Assembly: GCF_022921115.1 (NCBI RefSeq)
Contig: NZ_CP095075.1
Location: 124,001 to 188,000 of the forward strand
DNA length: 64,000 nt
Origin: Halobacillus amylolyticus
Lineage (GTDB): Bacteria > Bacillota > Bacilli > Bacillales > Halobacillaceae
Reading direction: 5' to 3'
The notes beneath the pieces are model-generated. The model ran no database searches. It was given only the letters and a program-made list of their open reading frames with translations, and was not told where the DNA came from. Positions 16,132 through 24,783 of the stretch are shown here, piece by piece. Each line of letters begins with the position of its first letter. Positions within the stretch are counted from its first letter, which is position 1. A program made the translations under genes and the position numbers.

Positions 16132-17655
16132 GTGGATCTTAATAACAACAGCCAAAAAGAAATTACTAAATACGAAGAATATCCTTACTTAATGTATGTT
16201 CGAGTATCCACTGATAAAGACGAGCAGAAAGATTCTGTTCCAAACCAAATCGATATATGTAGGTACTGGCTAGATAAGAATAACTTTGAGTGGAATGATG
16301 ATGCTGTTTTAAAAGATGATGGACTAAGTGGAACATTATTTTTAGAGCGCAGAGCTATGCAGTTAATTTTAAGTAAAGCTCGGAATCGAGAAATAAAAAT
16401 GGTTGTATTTAAGTCTATTCACCGTTTGGCTCGTGATTTAAAAGATGCTCTGGAAATTAAAGAAGTACTGATTGGGCACGGTGTTCGTGTTGTCACAATT
16501 GAAGAGGATTATGATAGTTACTATGAAGGTAAAAACGATATGAAATTTGAAATGTACTCCATGTTTGCTGCTCAGTACCCTAAGACACTATCTGTTTCGA
16601 TAAGTGCCTCGTTGGCTGCTAAGGTTAGGCGAGGTCATCATATTGGGAAGGTTCCTTATGGTTATGACCGTGTAGACCATAAACTAAAAATAAATGAGAA
16701 ACAAGCTTCAGTAATTAAACAAATATTTGATTGGTACACAATAGATAATATTGGCTTTAAATCTATAACGCACAAATTAAATGAGGGAGTAAAGGATGGT
16801 TCTATCCTGAAACCTAAAACCAAGGATTATTGGGGGGTTACAACTGTACAAAGGATTATTCAAAATCCTATTACATGTGGAACTTTCATTCTTAATAGAT
16901 ATACGCATATTAAAGTTGACGGTAAGAAGAAACAAATCCAAAATCCAAAAGAAAAATGGATAATATTCGAAGATCATCATCCAGCTATAATATCTAAGGG
17001 ACAATGGGGGAAGGCAAATAACAAAGATAAAAAAAGGTATAACACAAAAATATCAGAATGGAATGAATTCAGAGGCTTACTTAAGTGCAAAGAATGTGGT
17101 TCGAATATGGTTACAATGCTTTCTTATAAGCGTAGAAAAAGCGATGGTCATAAAACTACCTGGAGATATTTAAAGTGTAGCGCCTATCGCAGGGCTGGTA
17201 ACTCCGCGTGTGTAAACCATGTTCCCATAAGATATGAAGACTTCAGAGAGTTTGTTTTAAATTTACTATTAAAAAAGTGGGAGGATATTGAGCTTGATTT
17301 TGAGAATAGCTTCGGTAAAAACAGAGTAAAAAAAGTTAAAAACCTCGAAAATCAAATCAAACAAATTGAATCGAAAAAAAGTCGCCTAGTTGATATGTAC
17401 CTAAATGAAATGTTGGATAAAGAGGAATATATGAAGCGAAAATCAGTATTTGAAAATGAAATGCAAAAGTACCAAGATGAAATTTATATGTATGATAAGG
17501 AAGAAACAAGTGAAGTCGAAATTAAAAATATCAGGGAAGCATTCAATTCTTTAAATAACAGGGATCAAGATTTGAATCGTGTATTCAAAGAGATCATTGA
17601 CCACATTGACATATTCCAAAACGGTGAGGTTGAGGTTACTTATCTAATTGGATGA
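16132..17655 (+). CDS. Large serine recombinase (element integrase/excisionase)
   Basis: A protein of about 507 aa with a GTG start after GAGAGGAGTGG. The N-terminal resolvase domain has the nucleophile in YVRVSTDKDEQ, then DGLSGT and VFKSIHRLARD; the recombinase domain (KVPYGYDR...WGVTTVQRIIQNPITCG) and a zinc ribbon (LKCKECG...LKCSAYRRAGNSACVNH) follow, then a coiled coil of about 60 residues. This is the architecture of phage phiC31/TP901-type integrases and of SpoIVCA, which excises skin. The gene ends 35 bp before a 3' piece of gerE, exactly where an attachment site would be. It probably inserts and excises the element to the left. Confidence 0.95.
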   Translation: MDLNNNSQKEITKYEEYPYLMYVRVSTDKDEQKDSVPNQIDICRYWLDKNNFEWNDDAVLKDDGLSGTLFLERRAMQLILSKARNREIKMVVFKSIHRLARDLKDALEIKEVLIGHGVRVVTIEEDYDSYYEGKNDMKFEMYSMFAAQYPKTLSVSISASLAAKVRRGHHIGKVPYGYDRVDHKLKINEKQASVIKQIFDWYTIDNIGFKSITHKLNEGVKDGSILKPKTKDYWGVTTVQRIIQNPITCGTFILNRYTHIKVDGKKKQIQNPKEKWIIFEDHHPAIISKGQWGKANNKDKKRYNTKISEWNEFRGLLKCKECGSNMVTMLSYKRRKSDGHKTTWRYLKCSAYRRAGNSACVNHVPIRYEDFREFVLNLLLKKWEDIELDFENSFGKNRVKKVKNLENQIKQIESKKSRLVDMYLNEMLDKEEYMKRKSVFENEMQKYQDEIYMYDKEETSEVEIKNIREAFNSLNNRDQDLNRVFKEIIDHIDIFQNGEVEVTYLIG

Positions 17656-17689
17656 TATTGGTCGAATTAATGTTAAGGGTTCGCTAAGG

Positions 17690-17782
17690 GTACACATTTC
17701 AAATGCAATGCAAAAGCTTGGGGTGAAAGGGAGATCTCAAGCCGTAGTCGAATTATTACGGATGGGTGAGCTTGAACTCTAA
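17690..17782 (+). pseudogene. gerE: 3' part of gerE, interrupted by the element
   Basis: The frame reads VHISNAMQKLGVKGRSQAVV and then ELLRMGELEL before the stop, practically identical to the last 30 or so residues of GerE, the 74-aa LuxR-type late mother-cell regulator. The codons before it do not match GerE; they belong to the junction next to the recombinase stop. The missing first 44 or so codons are not in this window. The neighbours ysmB and racE follow as in Bacillus, so this is the native locus. Either the element excises during sporulation to rebuild gerE, or the gene is dead. Confidence 0.9.
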
Positions 17783-17814
17783 AGGTAACTGTGTTGGTAT
17801 CAGAAATGGGCAGA

Positions 17815-17866
17815 CCCTTTCAGGTAGTGGATAATTCGTTTTACTCCATACCTGGAAGGGTTTTTT
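17815..17866 (+). terminator. gerE terminator
   Basis: CCCTTTCAGGTA and TACCTGGAAGGG pair as a long stem with one mismatch and are followed by six T residues. Confidence 0.8.
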
Positions 17867-17992
17867 CATTTACAGGCTGACCAGACTGACCATCCGTATC
17901 CCTTATGAAAAAAGAATATCTTGAAATTTTTAAATAAAACCGCGAGAATGATAGATATAGATTATTTCGTTAGTTATATAGGAGGCCAGAAT

Positions 17993-18442
17993 ATGGGAGA
18001 GTCCGAGACAACATCAACAATCGCGGATGTTGAGAAAGAATTGAGATACATATCAGGGATTATTAAACAAAAGGGGCGGGAAATTTTAAACCATTATCCT
18101 ATTACTGCTCCTCAATTCGTCGCATTACAATGGTTGCTTGATAAAGGCGATTTGACGATCGGCGAGCTCTCAAGCCATATTCATTTAGCTTTCAGCACGA
18201 CAACGGACTTAGTGGACCGAATGGAGAAGAATGAATTGGTGGAACGAGTTCGTGATCCGAAAGATCGACGTGTCGTTCGTACACATGTTTTAGAAAAAGG
18301 AAGGCAAATTATCCATGAGGTGATTGAAAAGCGTCAGCATTATTTAGAAGAAGTACTTAGTGGTGTACCGAAGGAAGAGGTTTATAAACTGAACCATTTG
18401 TTGCATGTACTTCATGAAAATATGCGTGAGACATCAAAGTAG
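17993..18442 (+). CDS. ysmB: MarR-family regulator YsmB
   Basis: A 149-aa winged-helix regulator. I start it at ATG 17993 because AGGAGG lies just before; the frame is open 24 codons further up. The DNA-binding part is LTIGELSSHIHLAFSTTTDLVDRMEKNELVERVRDPKDRRV, with the conserved MarR wing DPKDRR. It lies between gerE and racE exactly as ysmB does in B. subtilis. No ligand is known. It is 21 bp before racE and probably cotranscribed. Confidence 0.88.
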   Translation: MGESETTSTIADVEKELRYISGIIKQKGREILNHYPITAPQFVALQWLLDKGDLTIGELSSHIHLAFSTTTDLVDRMEKNELVERVRDPKDRRVVRTHVLEKGRQIIHEVIEKRQHYLEEVLSGVPKEEVYKLNHLLHVLHENMRETSK

Positions 18443-18463
18443 AAACAGAAATGAGGGGTATGC

Positions 18464-19285
18464 GTGGCGCAGCCAATAGGAGTGATTGATTCAGGAGTAG
18501 GGGGATTAACTGTTGCACGTGAACTAATGCGTCAACTTCCTAAAGAAAAATTCATTTATTTGGGTGACACGTTAAGGTGCCCTTATGGACCAAGAGAAAA
18601 GGAACAAGTGAAAGACTTTACCTGGCAAATGGTACACTATTTATTACGCAGGGATATTAAAATGCTGGTTATTGCCTGTAACACAGCGACAGCTTACACG
18701 CTAAATGAACTTCAATCTGCGTTATCAATACCTGTGATCGGAGTGATTGAACCAGGAGCGCGTGCTGCCATAAAGAACAGTAGAAATAAACGTATTGGTG
18801 TTATAGGTACGGAAGGCACCATAAAAAGCCAGGCCTATCCAGAAGCACTCAGGTCGATTGATCACTCTATTCGCGTGAATGGGTTAGCATGTCCTCCATT
18901 TGTACCTATGGTTGAGAATGGGGTTTTGCATGGACCGGAAGCGGAGAGAATCGTAGCTTCAACGCTTGAGCCACTAAAAGAAATGAACCATATAGATACA
19001 TTAATTCTGGGATGCACTCATTATCCATTAATTAGAGGGTTAGTTCAAAAGGAAATGGGAAGCCATATACAGGTGATAAGTTCCGGTGAGGAAACTGCTA
19101 GTGAGGCTAGTTTGATATTAGCCTATCATAATGGTTTAGCACAAGGGGATACGGTGCCTGAACACGAGTTTTATACGACTGGTGATATGGAAAAATTCAG
19201 GCTTGTAGCGAACAGTTGGTTTGAGGAACCAATCCAAATTTTGAAGCTTATAGAACTAGAGCACTTCCAAGGCTCTTCCAAATAG
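18464..19285 (+). CDS. racE: Glutamate racemase
   Basis: A 273-aa enzyme making D-glutamate for peptidoglycan. The two catalytic cysteines are in ACNTA (Cys72) and GCTHYPL (Cys184); IGVIDSGVGGLTV near the N-terminus binds the substrate. The start is GTG after GAGGGG. The position after ysmB and before gerM is as in B. subtilis, which supports racE rather than yrpC. It acts in the cytoplasm. Confidence 0.97.
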   Translation: MAQPIGVIDSGVGGLTVARELMRQLPKEKFIYLGDTLRCPYGPREKEQVKDFTWQMVHYLLRRDIKMLVIACNTATAYTLNELQSALSIPVIGVIEPGARAAIKNSRNKRIGVIGTEGTIKSQAYPEALRSIDHSIRVNGLACPPFVPMVENGVLHGPEAERIVASTLEPLKEMNHIDTLILGCTHYPLIRGLVQKEMGSHIQVISSGEETASEASLILAYHNGLAQGDTVPEHEFYTTGDMEKFRLVANSWFEEPIQILKLIELEHFQGSSK

Positions 19286-19381
19286 TGCAGGGCTTTTTTC
19301 TTTAGATCTTAAAAATCTATGGTCTAAACGAAAATATGGCTCGTATATATGATAGTACAAACTATCATGGGAGGGAATAGC

Positions 19382-20494
19382 ATGAAAACATGCGGTATTA
19401 AACCCTTATCGATTGCTGTATTGCTAAGTACAGGATTGCTGTCGGGTTGTTTATTTGAAGGGGAGCAATCATTAGAGGAGATCGATGCTCCACCAGAACA
19501 AGAAACGGCGGCGAATCCTGAAACAAATACAGAGGAGCCAGCTCCTGAGAAAGGGAGTGGAGGAGAAAGTGCTGAGGTAGAAGAAGGTATGGAAGGGGAA
19601 GAAGCGACCACGGAAACGGTTGCCAGGGAATTATTCCTCATTGATTCTAATGGGATGGTCGTTCCGCAAACAGTAGAACTGCCGGCTTCCAAGGAAGTTG
19701 CTACACAGTCCCTTGAGTATTTAGTGAAGGGTGGACCCATCTCGAACTTATTACCAACAGGTTTTGAAGCAGTTCTTCCAGCAGGAACACAAATTCTCGG
19801 GATGAATTTGAAAGATAATGGCACGATGGTTGTCGACGTCTCCAATGAATTTAAAAATTATCAACCAAGTGAAGAACAAAAGATCTTGGAAGCGATGACC
19901 TATACGGTAACTCAGTTTGATAATGTTGATCGAATGAAATTGTGGATTAATGGTCATGAACTTAAGGAAATGCCTGTCAGCGGGACTCCTATTTCTGGAG
20001 GAGTCTCCCGCTCAGACGGGATCAACGTTCAAGTTGGTGGAAATACGGATGTTGTCAACAGTAAAGCCGTTACCGTATATTATCCTTCTCAACAAAGTGG
20101 ACAGGAAGTATATCAAGTTCCTGTAACAACAAGGGTGAGTACAGAAGGTGAACTGTACACATCTTTAGTACAAACACTCCTTGAAGGTCCTGAACTTGGA
20201 TCGTCTTTACAGCAGCCGTTCAACGGGGAAGCGGAAGTAACAAGTGCAGAACTTACAGATGGTGTCTTAAGTGTAACCTTCAGTGAGGGGTTGTTAAATG
20301 GACAAGAACCTAATGCAGTAGCTGAACCAGCCCTTGCCAGCCTCGTCATGAGTTTGACGAACATGAAAGAGGTTGAAGCAGTTGAAGTGAAAGTAGAAGG
20401 TGTGGAGCAAGTTCTGAACGAAGCGGGTGAACCACTCGCTGAACCCGTAACACGCTCTGATATTAATGGAGCTAGTGAACCGGAAAGTTTATAA
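19382..20494 (+). CDS. gerM: GerM, spore germination/cortex lipoprotein
   Basis: About 370 aa from the ATG after GGGAGGG. The N-terminus is a lipoprotein signal ending in LLSGC (Cys23), followed by an acidic, Glu/Pro-rich linker of about 60 residues. Two GerM domains follow, at about 85-205 and 225-350; each has the ATQSLEYL or YTSLVQTLLEG helix and a ...VVDVSNEF or LSVTFSEG strand. GerM is needed for cortex hydrolysis and normal sporulation in B. subtilis. A terminator follows. Confidence 0.92.
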   Translation: MKTCGIKPLSIAVLLSTGLLSGCLFEGEQSLEEIDAPPEQETAANPETNTEEPAPEKGSGGESAEVEEGMEGEEATTETVARELFLIDSNGMVVPQTVELPASKEVATQSLEYLVKGGPISNLLPTGFEAVLPAGTQILGMNLKDNGTMVVDVSNEFKNYQPSEEQKILEAMTYTVTQFDNVDRMKLWINGHELKEMPVSGTPISGGVSRSDGINVQVGGNTDVVNSKAVTVYYPSQQSGQEVYQVPVTTRVSTEGELYTSLVQTLLEGPELGSSLQQPFNGEAEVTSAELTDGVLSVTFSEGLLNGQEPNAVAEPALASLVMSLTNMKEVEAVEVKVEGVEQVLNEAGEPLAEPVTRSDINGASEPESL

Positions 20495-20505
20495 AAATAG
20501 AGATG

Positions 20506-20541
20506 ATGGGCCACTATAAAGGAATAGTGGCTCATTTTTTT
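20506..20541 (+). terminator. gerM terminator
   Basis: ATGGGCCACTAT and ATAGTGGCTCAT pair around AAAGGA and are followed by a run of eight T residues. Confidence 0.85.
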
Positions 20542-20639
20542 TACATAGGAGACGAGTAGTGTGTTACCTGTTTCTCGGCCTTTTTTTATGTTAAGATGAG
20601 CAAGGTATATATGAGAGAACGAAAGGGAGGACATTGACG

Positions 20640-21398
20640 ATGAGAAGCGATCGCCAGGTCAATGAATTAAGAAAAGTTACAATTGAAACGGATTATGTGA
20701 AACACCCAGAGGGGTCTGTACTTATAAGTTTTGGAGATACGAAAGTGATTTGTAATGCAAGTGTTGAAGAACGAGTGCCTCCGTTTTTACGCGGGCAGGG
20801 GAAAGGCTGGATTACGGCAGAGTATGCTATGCTTCCCCGCGCGACCCAACAACGTAACATCCGCGAATCCTCAAAAGGAAAAGTATCAGGAAGAACGATG
20901 GAGATACAGCGTTTAATTGGTCGTGCTTTACGGGCAGTGGTGGATTTAGACAGCATTGGCGAACGTACACTTTGGGTCGATTGTGATGTGATTCAAGCCG
21001 ATGGTGGTACGAGAACAGCGTCGATCACGGGAGCGTTTGTTGCAGTAGTTCTTGCCTTTGGAAAATTAGTTGATAACGGTGTATTAAAAAAGCTTCCGGT
21101 TACTGACTTCCTAACAGCTATTTCTGTCGGTGTCCTTCCAGACGGAAAAGAAATTTTAGACCTTTGCTACGAAGAAGATAGCAAGGCCCATGTCGATATG
21201 AATGTCGTGATGACAGGTCAAGGAGAATTCGTTGAGCTGCAAGGCACTGGGGAAGAAGCAACTTTCTCAATGAAACAGCTTCAGACCATGTTATCCCTAG
21301 CACAAGAAGGTGTAACTGAGCTCACACACTTACAAAAAGATGCGATTGGCAAATGGGCTGAGGTTATTGATAAATCGACAGCTGTGACGGAGAAGTAA
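20640..21398 (+). CDS. rph: Ribonuclease PH
   Basis: A 252-aa phosphorolytic 3'-5' exoribonuclease that trims tRNA 3' ends. [16 protein letters not shown] at the N-terminus, [18 protein letters not shown], the phosphate-binding [11 protein letters not shown] and the [15 protein letters not shown] metal site are all present. I use ATG 20640 (9 nt after AAAGGGAGG) rather than the TTG six bases earlier. The next gene begins 4 bp after the stop. Confidence 0.97.
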   Translation: MRSDRQVNELRKVTIETDYVKHPEGSVLISFGDTKVICNASVEERVPPFLRGQGKGWITAEYAMLPRATQQRNIRESSKGKVSGRTMEIQRLIGRALRAVVDLDSIGERTLWVDCDVIQADGGTRTASITGAFVAVVLAFGKLVDNGVLKKLPVTDFLTAISVGVLPDGKEILDLCYEEDSKAHVDMNVVMTGQGEFVELQGTGEEATFSMKQLQTMLSLAQEGVTELTHLQKDAIGKWAEVIDKSTAVTEK

Positions 21399-21402
21399 TG
21401 GT

Positions 21403-21999
21403 ATGAAACAACTAGTGATTGCGACAAAGAACGCTGGTAAAGTTGAAGAATTTAGAGACATGTTTTCTAAGTATCAAATATCCGTTAAGTCACTACTTGA
21501 TTTTGATCAGGAGATTGATGATATTGTAGAAGACGGAGAAACCTTTGAAGAAAATGCGACCATTAAAGCAGAGACAATTGCAGCGGAATTCGAAATTCCT
21601 GTTGTTGCCGATGACTCGGGTCTCGAGATTGACGCATTAGATGGAGCGCCTGGTATCTATTCCGCGCGTTATGCAGGGGAAGATAAAAATGATCAGCGGA
21701 ATCTCGAAAAAGCGCTCAGGGAATTAAATAATGTTCCCGATCAGAAGCGTACGGCTCGTTTTGTATGTGCTGTTGCTGTGGCACGTCCCGGACATGAAAC
21801 ATTTACTGTAAGAGGGACTTGTGAGGGGACAATTGCACGTCACCCAAAAGGTGAAGGTGGCTTTGGTTATGATCCTATTTTCGTTCCCTTACATTCAGAC
21901 CGGACAATGGCTGAGCATACTTCTGATGAAAAAAATTCGATCAGTCACCGAAAGCATGCTATCCTGAAAATAGAAGAATGGTTACAAGATCTATCGTAA
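21403..21999 (+). CDS. ysnA: XTP/dITP pyrophosphatase (RdgB/HAM1)
   Basis: A 198-aa nucleotide-cleansing enzyme that hydrolyses ITP, XTP and dITP. The family signatures are VIATKNAGKVEEF at the N-terminus, VVADDSGLEIDALDGAPGIYSAR around residue 66, GGFGYDPIF and SHRKHA. It is tightly packed between rph and ysnB as in B. subtilis. The ribosome site lies within the end of rph. Confidence 0.96.
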   Translation: MKQLVIATKNAGKVEEFRDMFSKYQISVKSLLDFDQEIDDIVEDGETFEENATIKAETIAAEFEIPVVADDSGLEIDALDGAPGIYSARYAGEDKNDQRNLEKALRELNNVPDQKRTARFVCAVAVARPGHETFTVRGTCEGTIARHPKGEGGFGYDPIFVPLHSDRTMAEHTSDEKNSISHRKHAILKIEEWLQDLS

Positions 22000-22013
22000 T
22001 GAGGTGATTATTT

Positions 22014-22541
22014 TTGCCAAAAGTACTGATTATTAGTGATACGCACGGACTTACAGACGAAGTTATTAAAATAAAAAAGCGCCACCAGCATGAAGTCAAT
22101 GCCAAGATTCACTGTGGTGATTCCGAGTTGGGTTATCACTCAGAAGAATTAAAAGATTTTTTCTATGCCAAAGGGAACTGTGACTTTGAAGTAGAAATGG
22201 AGAATGAACAAGTCGTAAAAGTTGGCGGTCTTACTATTCTTGTTGTCCACGGTCATTTACATCAAATAAAATCAACGTTAACGCCTTTATCGTACCGAGC
22301 GGATGAAGTCGGAGCACAAGTTGCCTGCTTTGGTCATTCACACATGGCAGGAGCAGAAAGAGTGAATGAAAAATTGTTCATAAACCCTGGAAGTGCGAGA
22401 CTCCCTAGAGACCGTGAAGAACCGACTTATGCGGTTTTAGAGTGGGATACCCTGGACGACATTCAAGTTCAGTATTATCAGGTTAATGGAGAACCCTTGT
22501 CAAACCTGAGGATGGAAACATCTCTAGCAGCAAAGAATTAA
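22014..22541 (+). CDS. ysnB: YfcE/MJ0936-family metallophosphoesterase
   Basis: A 175-aa calcineurin-like phosphoesterase with a TTG start after GAGGTGA. The metal ligands are in VLIISDTHG (D and H), HCGDSE, GNCD, VVHGHLH and GHSHMAG. It probably hydrolyses phosphodiesters; the physiological substrate is not known. It is the last gene of the rph group. Its stop lies inside a 26-nt perfect palindrome. Confidence 0.92.
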   Translation: MPKVLIISDTHGLTDEVIKIKKRHQHEVNAKIHCGDSELGYHSEELKDFFYAKGNCDFEVEMENEQVVKVGGLTILVVHGHLHQIKSTLTPLSYRADEVGAQVACFGHSHMAGAERVNEKLFINPGSARLPRDREEPTYAVLEWDTLDDIQVQYYQVNGEPLSNLRMETSLAAKN

Positions 22542-22552
22542 TTCTTTGCTGC
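22527..22552 (+). terminator. Palindrome at the ysnB stop codon
   Basis: GCAGCAAAGAATT followed by AATTCTTTGCTGC is a perfect 26-nt palindrome containing the ysnB stop. It may end or stabilise the mRNA; there is no T-run. Confidence 0.5.
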
Positions 22553-22561
22553 AAAGAGTTG

Positions 22562-22590
22562 TTGACAAAAAGATCAGTATTTACTATAAT
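22562..22590 (+). promoter_or_regulatory. Sigma-A promoter for the tRNA genes
   Basis: TTGACA (22562-22567) and TATAAT (22585-22590) with a 17-bp spacer: both boxes match the consensus exactly. It faces the tRNA fragment, tRNA-Gly and tRNA-Arg. Confidence 0.92.
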
Positions 22591-22637
22591 TAATCTTGTC
22601 CGAAAAAAGCACATGGTTGTAATTTTACATAGTAATT

Positions 22638-22669
22638 GCGAGTGTAGTTTAGTGGTGAAACCTCAGCCA
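22638..22669 (+). pseudogene. 5' half of a tRNA-Gly gene
   Basis: Thirty-two bases repeat the start of the intact tRNA-Gly 130 bp downstream with two differences (GCGAGTGTAG and GGTGAAAC), then diverge before the anticodon. The anticodon, T and acceptor-3' parts are absent. It lies between the promoter and the intact genes, so it must be transcribed. Confidence 0.8.
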
Positions 22670-22767
22670 CGAGCGAAACTTCTCCGAATCTGCTGCGGAT
22701 TCACTTCCTGAATAAGCTTTTAGAGGAAGAGGCATGAAAGAATATAGCTAATGAAACCTTATTAAAT

Positions 22768-22841
22768 GCGGGTGTAGTTTAGTGGTAAAACCTCAGCCTT
22801 CCAAGCTGATGATGAGGGTTCGATTCCCTTCACCCGCTCCA
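22768..22841 (+). tRNA. tRNA-Gly (anticodon TCC)
   Basis: A complete cloverleaf: acceptor GCGGGTG/CACCCGC, D arm, anticodon stem CAGC/GCTG with loop CTTCCAA (TCC), the T-loop GGTTCGATTCC, and an encoded CCA after discriminator T. Confidence 0.97.
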
Positions 22842-22860
22842 TTTTAACTATACATAAACT

Positions 22861-22934
22861 GTCCCAGTAGCTCAGCTGGATAGAGCAACAGCCTTCTAAG
22901 CTGTGGGTCGCAGGTTCGAATCCTGCCTGGGACA
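22861..22934 (+). tRNA. tRNA-Arg (anticodon TCT)
   Basis: Acceptor GTCCCAG/CTGGGAC, anticodon loop CTTCTAA (TCT) between CAGC and GCTG, T-arm GCAGGTTCGAATCCTGC and discriminator A. CCA is not encoded. It is 19 bp after tRNA-Gly. Confidence 0.96.
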
Positions 22935-22976
22935 CTACAAAGAATTTTTAAGTTAAGATTGCACTTTAAACAACTG

Positions 22977-23016
22977 CCCTTAAAATGTTGGTACCACAAC
23001 GTTTTGAGGGTTTTTT
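22977..23016 (+). terminator. Terminator of the tRNA unit
   Basis: CCCTTAAAA-TGTTG-GTAC-CACAA-CGTTTTGAGGG forms a long stem and is followed by six T residues. Confidence 0.85.
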
Positions 23017-23109
23017 GTTAAGTATTTTTCTGTTTAGAATCCGATAGGAAAGGAATTTGTTAAGATTTATAAAAGGATCTCGACAAGGTATACAAAAGGA
23101 GTTGGTTTA

Positions 23110-23481
23110 ATGTACGAAGGCATTCATCATGTATCATTACTCGTCAAGGACATCGAAAAATCTAAACATTTTTATGGGGAAATACTTGGATTTCAAGAAA
23201 GTGAAGACCGCCCTGATTTTGATTTTCCTGGAGCATGGTATCAAGTTGGCTCGACACAAATTCATTTACTTGTACATAACGAAGGAAAAACTTTAAGAGG
23301 AACGAGAACCATTGACTCTCGAGATGGACATTTTGCTATTCGCGTGCGGAATATCGAAAAATTTGTCGAGAGAATGGAGGAGTACAAGGTTGAAATCTTA
23401 AATAAACCAACTAATCAAACAGGTTGGCATCAGGTTTTTGTCAGTGACCCAGATGGTAATTTAATTGAATTCAATCATTAA
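23110..23481 (+). CDS. VOC-family (glyoxalase-fold) protein
   Basis: A 123-aa single-module pair of beta-alpha-beta-beta-beta repeats. Probable metal ligands are His in GIHHVSLLV, His in TQIHLLVH, His in GHFAIRV and Glu in GNLIEF, the usual pattern of VOC metalloenzymes (glyoxalase I, dioxygenases, fosfomycin enzymes). The RBS is AAAGGAG. It stands alone between the tRNAs and the methionine genes, with a terminator after it. The substrate is unknown; no FosB signature is seen. Confidence 0.88.
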   Translation: MYEGIHHVSLLVKDIEKSKHFYGEILGFQESEDRPDFDFPGAWYQVGSTQIHLLVHNEGKTLRGTRTIDSRDGHFAIRVRNIEKFVERMEEYKVEILNKPTNQTGWHQVFVSDPDGNLIEFNH

Positions 23482-23547
23482 GAATCTCGTGGTATATGAC
23501 ACCTTTAAGAGGACCTCTAAGTCAAAACTCAAAATAAAGGAATTAAA

Positions 23548-23581
23548 CCTGTGATCGAATCATGATCGATCACAGGATTTT
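23548..23581 (+). terminator. Convergent terminator
   Basis: CCTGTGATCGA and TCGATCACAGG form an 11-bp stem followed by TTTTTCT. It can serve both the VOC gene and, on the other strand, the methyltransferase gene. Confidence 0.8.
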
Positions 23582-23587
23582 TCTATC

Positions 23588-24637
23588 CTATGCTTTCGCT
23601 TTATAAGAAGTGATATGGGGTTGTAACGTGTTATCAGTTCCGAACAAAAAGTGCTTCTCCATATCTGGTGAGTACGTCGAATTTATAGCTGTACGTCCGA
23701 CCGTTTCTGCAACTTCGCGCAGCATGCTAGGGGAAGCTCCACAACACAAGCCAATATAGTTCACACCGATGTCATGAGCCTCTTTTGCCCACTGGGCTAA
23801 CTCGTACCGGTTACAGTAGAGTGGATCCAGTGACGTTGGGAAGGTTGTATCGGTTGGAAGGCTGCAAGCACAGCCTCCGTCAGGCAAATTGAAGAATGTA
23901 GGGTGATCCTCCGATGTTCGATAAGGAATCGGCAATGCTCCGACATAACCATCGACTGTTTGACGGATTTTTTCTACATACGGCTGCATTGTTGCCGGTC
24001 CGCGAAAGCAGTTCATTCCGACAACTAGGGCGCCTTGCCCCTCTAACAAACGGCACGCTTCTTCAACAGAGTATCCATCGCGCAGGACATTTTCTCCCAT
24101 CAGACCAAAAGTGATTACAGCAGGTATTCCTTGTTTGGTGATTTCCTCCAAAGCGATTTTTGCTTCTTCATAATAATAGAAGGTTTCCCCATTTATAAAG
24201 TCCACGCCTTCATCTTTGCACCATCCGACCATTTCAGCAAACATGCTGCGCACACTTTCAATTGACTGCGGGTCTTCAGGGTTAAACAAGTTTGTGTTCG
24301 AAATGTTACCAGCTACTAGCGCTTCTTCTTCCGGGTGTTCTTTTGCTACATCCTTAGCTAGACGAATTGCTTGTCGGTTCAATGGTTCCAACAGGTCCTC
24401 CTTGCCAATAATGCGCATTTTTTCACGGTGGGCATTGTACGTAAAAGCTAAAACGACATCTGATCCAGCTAACATATAATCACGATACGTCTGTTTTAAG
24501 GCTTGTGGATTATCTAGTGCAACCTCAGGTACGAATGACCCTGCTTGTAAATATCCTCTCCGCTCTAACTCGAATAAATATCCTTCCCCGCAAATCACTG
24601 GCCCGTCCTGTAAACGCTGTTCTAATGATCTTTTCAT
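23588..24637 (-). CDS. Homocysteine S-methyltransferase (betaine-homocysteine methyltransferase-like)
   Basis: About 349 aa. The domain is a (beta/alpha)8 barrel of the Hcy-methyltransferase family with its zinc cysteines in VGMNCFRGP and GLCCGASP, and VICGEGYLFELERRGY at the start. The length and the internal EGVDFINGETFYYYEEA pattern are closer to betaine-type enzymes (BHMT) than to the folate-linked N-domain of MetH. In a halotolerant organism glycine betaine would be an abundant methyl donor; that is inference. I start it at the third ATG (24637), spaced about 9 nt from AAGGAAGG. It is the last gene of the minus-strand methionine run. Confidence 0.85.
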   Translation of the reverse strand: MKRSLEQRLQDGPVICGEGYLFELERRGYLQAGSFVPEVALDNPQALKQTYRDYMLAGSDVVLAFTYNAHREKMRIIGKEDLLEPLNRQAIRLAKDVAKEHPEEEALVAGNISNTNLFNPEDPQSIESVRSMFAEMVGWCKDEGVDFINGETFYYYEEAKIALEEITKQGIPAVITFGLMGENVLRDGYSVEEACRLLEGQGALVVGMNCFRGPATMQPYVEKIRQTVDGYVGALPIPYRTSEDHPTFFNLPDGGCACSLPTDTTFPTSLDPLYCNRYELAQWAKEAHDIGVNYIGLCCGASPSMLREVAETVGRTAINSTYSPDMEKHFLFGTDNTLQPHITSYKAKA

Positions 24638-24783
24638 CTTCATCATCCTTCCTTAGTAAATAAAAAATTTCATTTAAAGAGGTTGTTCAAAAAGTGGAAG
24701 GGGATCATATGTAAATCATCCTTCTCTTTTTAAGTCCTTCATTATGAGTTAGTAAGTCAGTTATTGGCTTCTATATAAAAATC

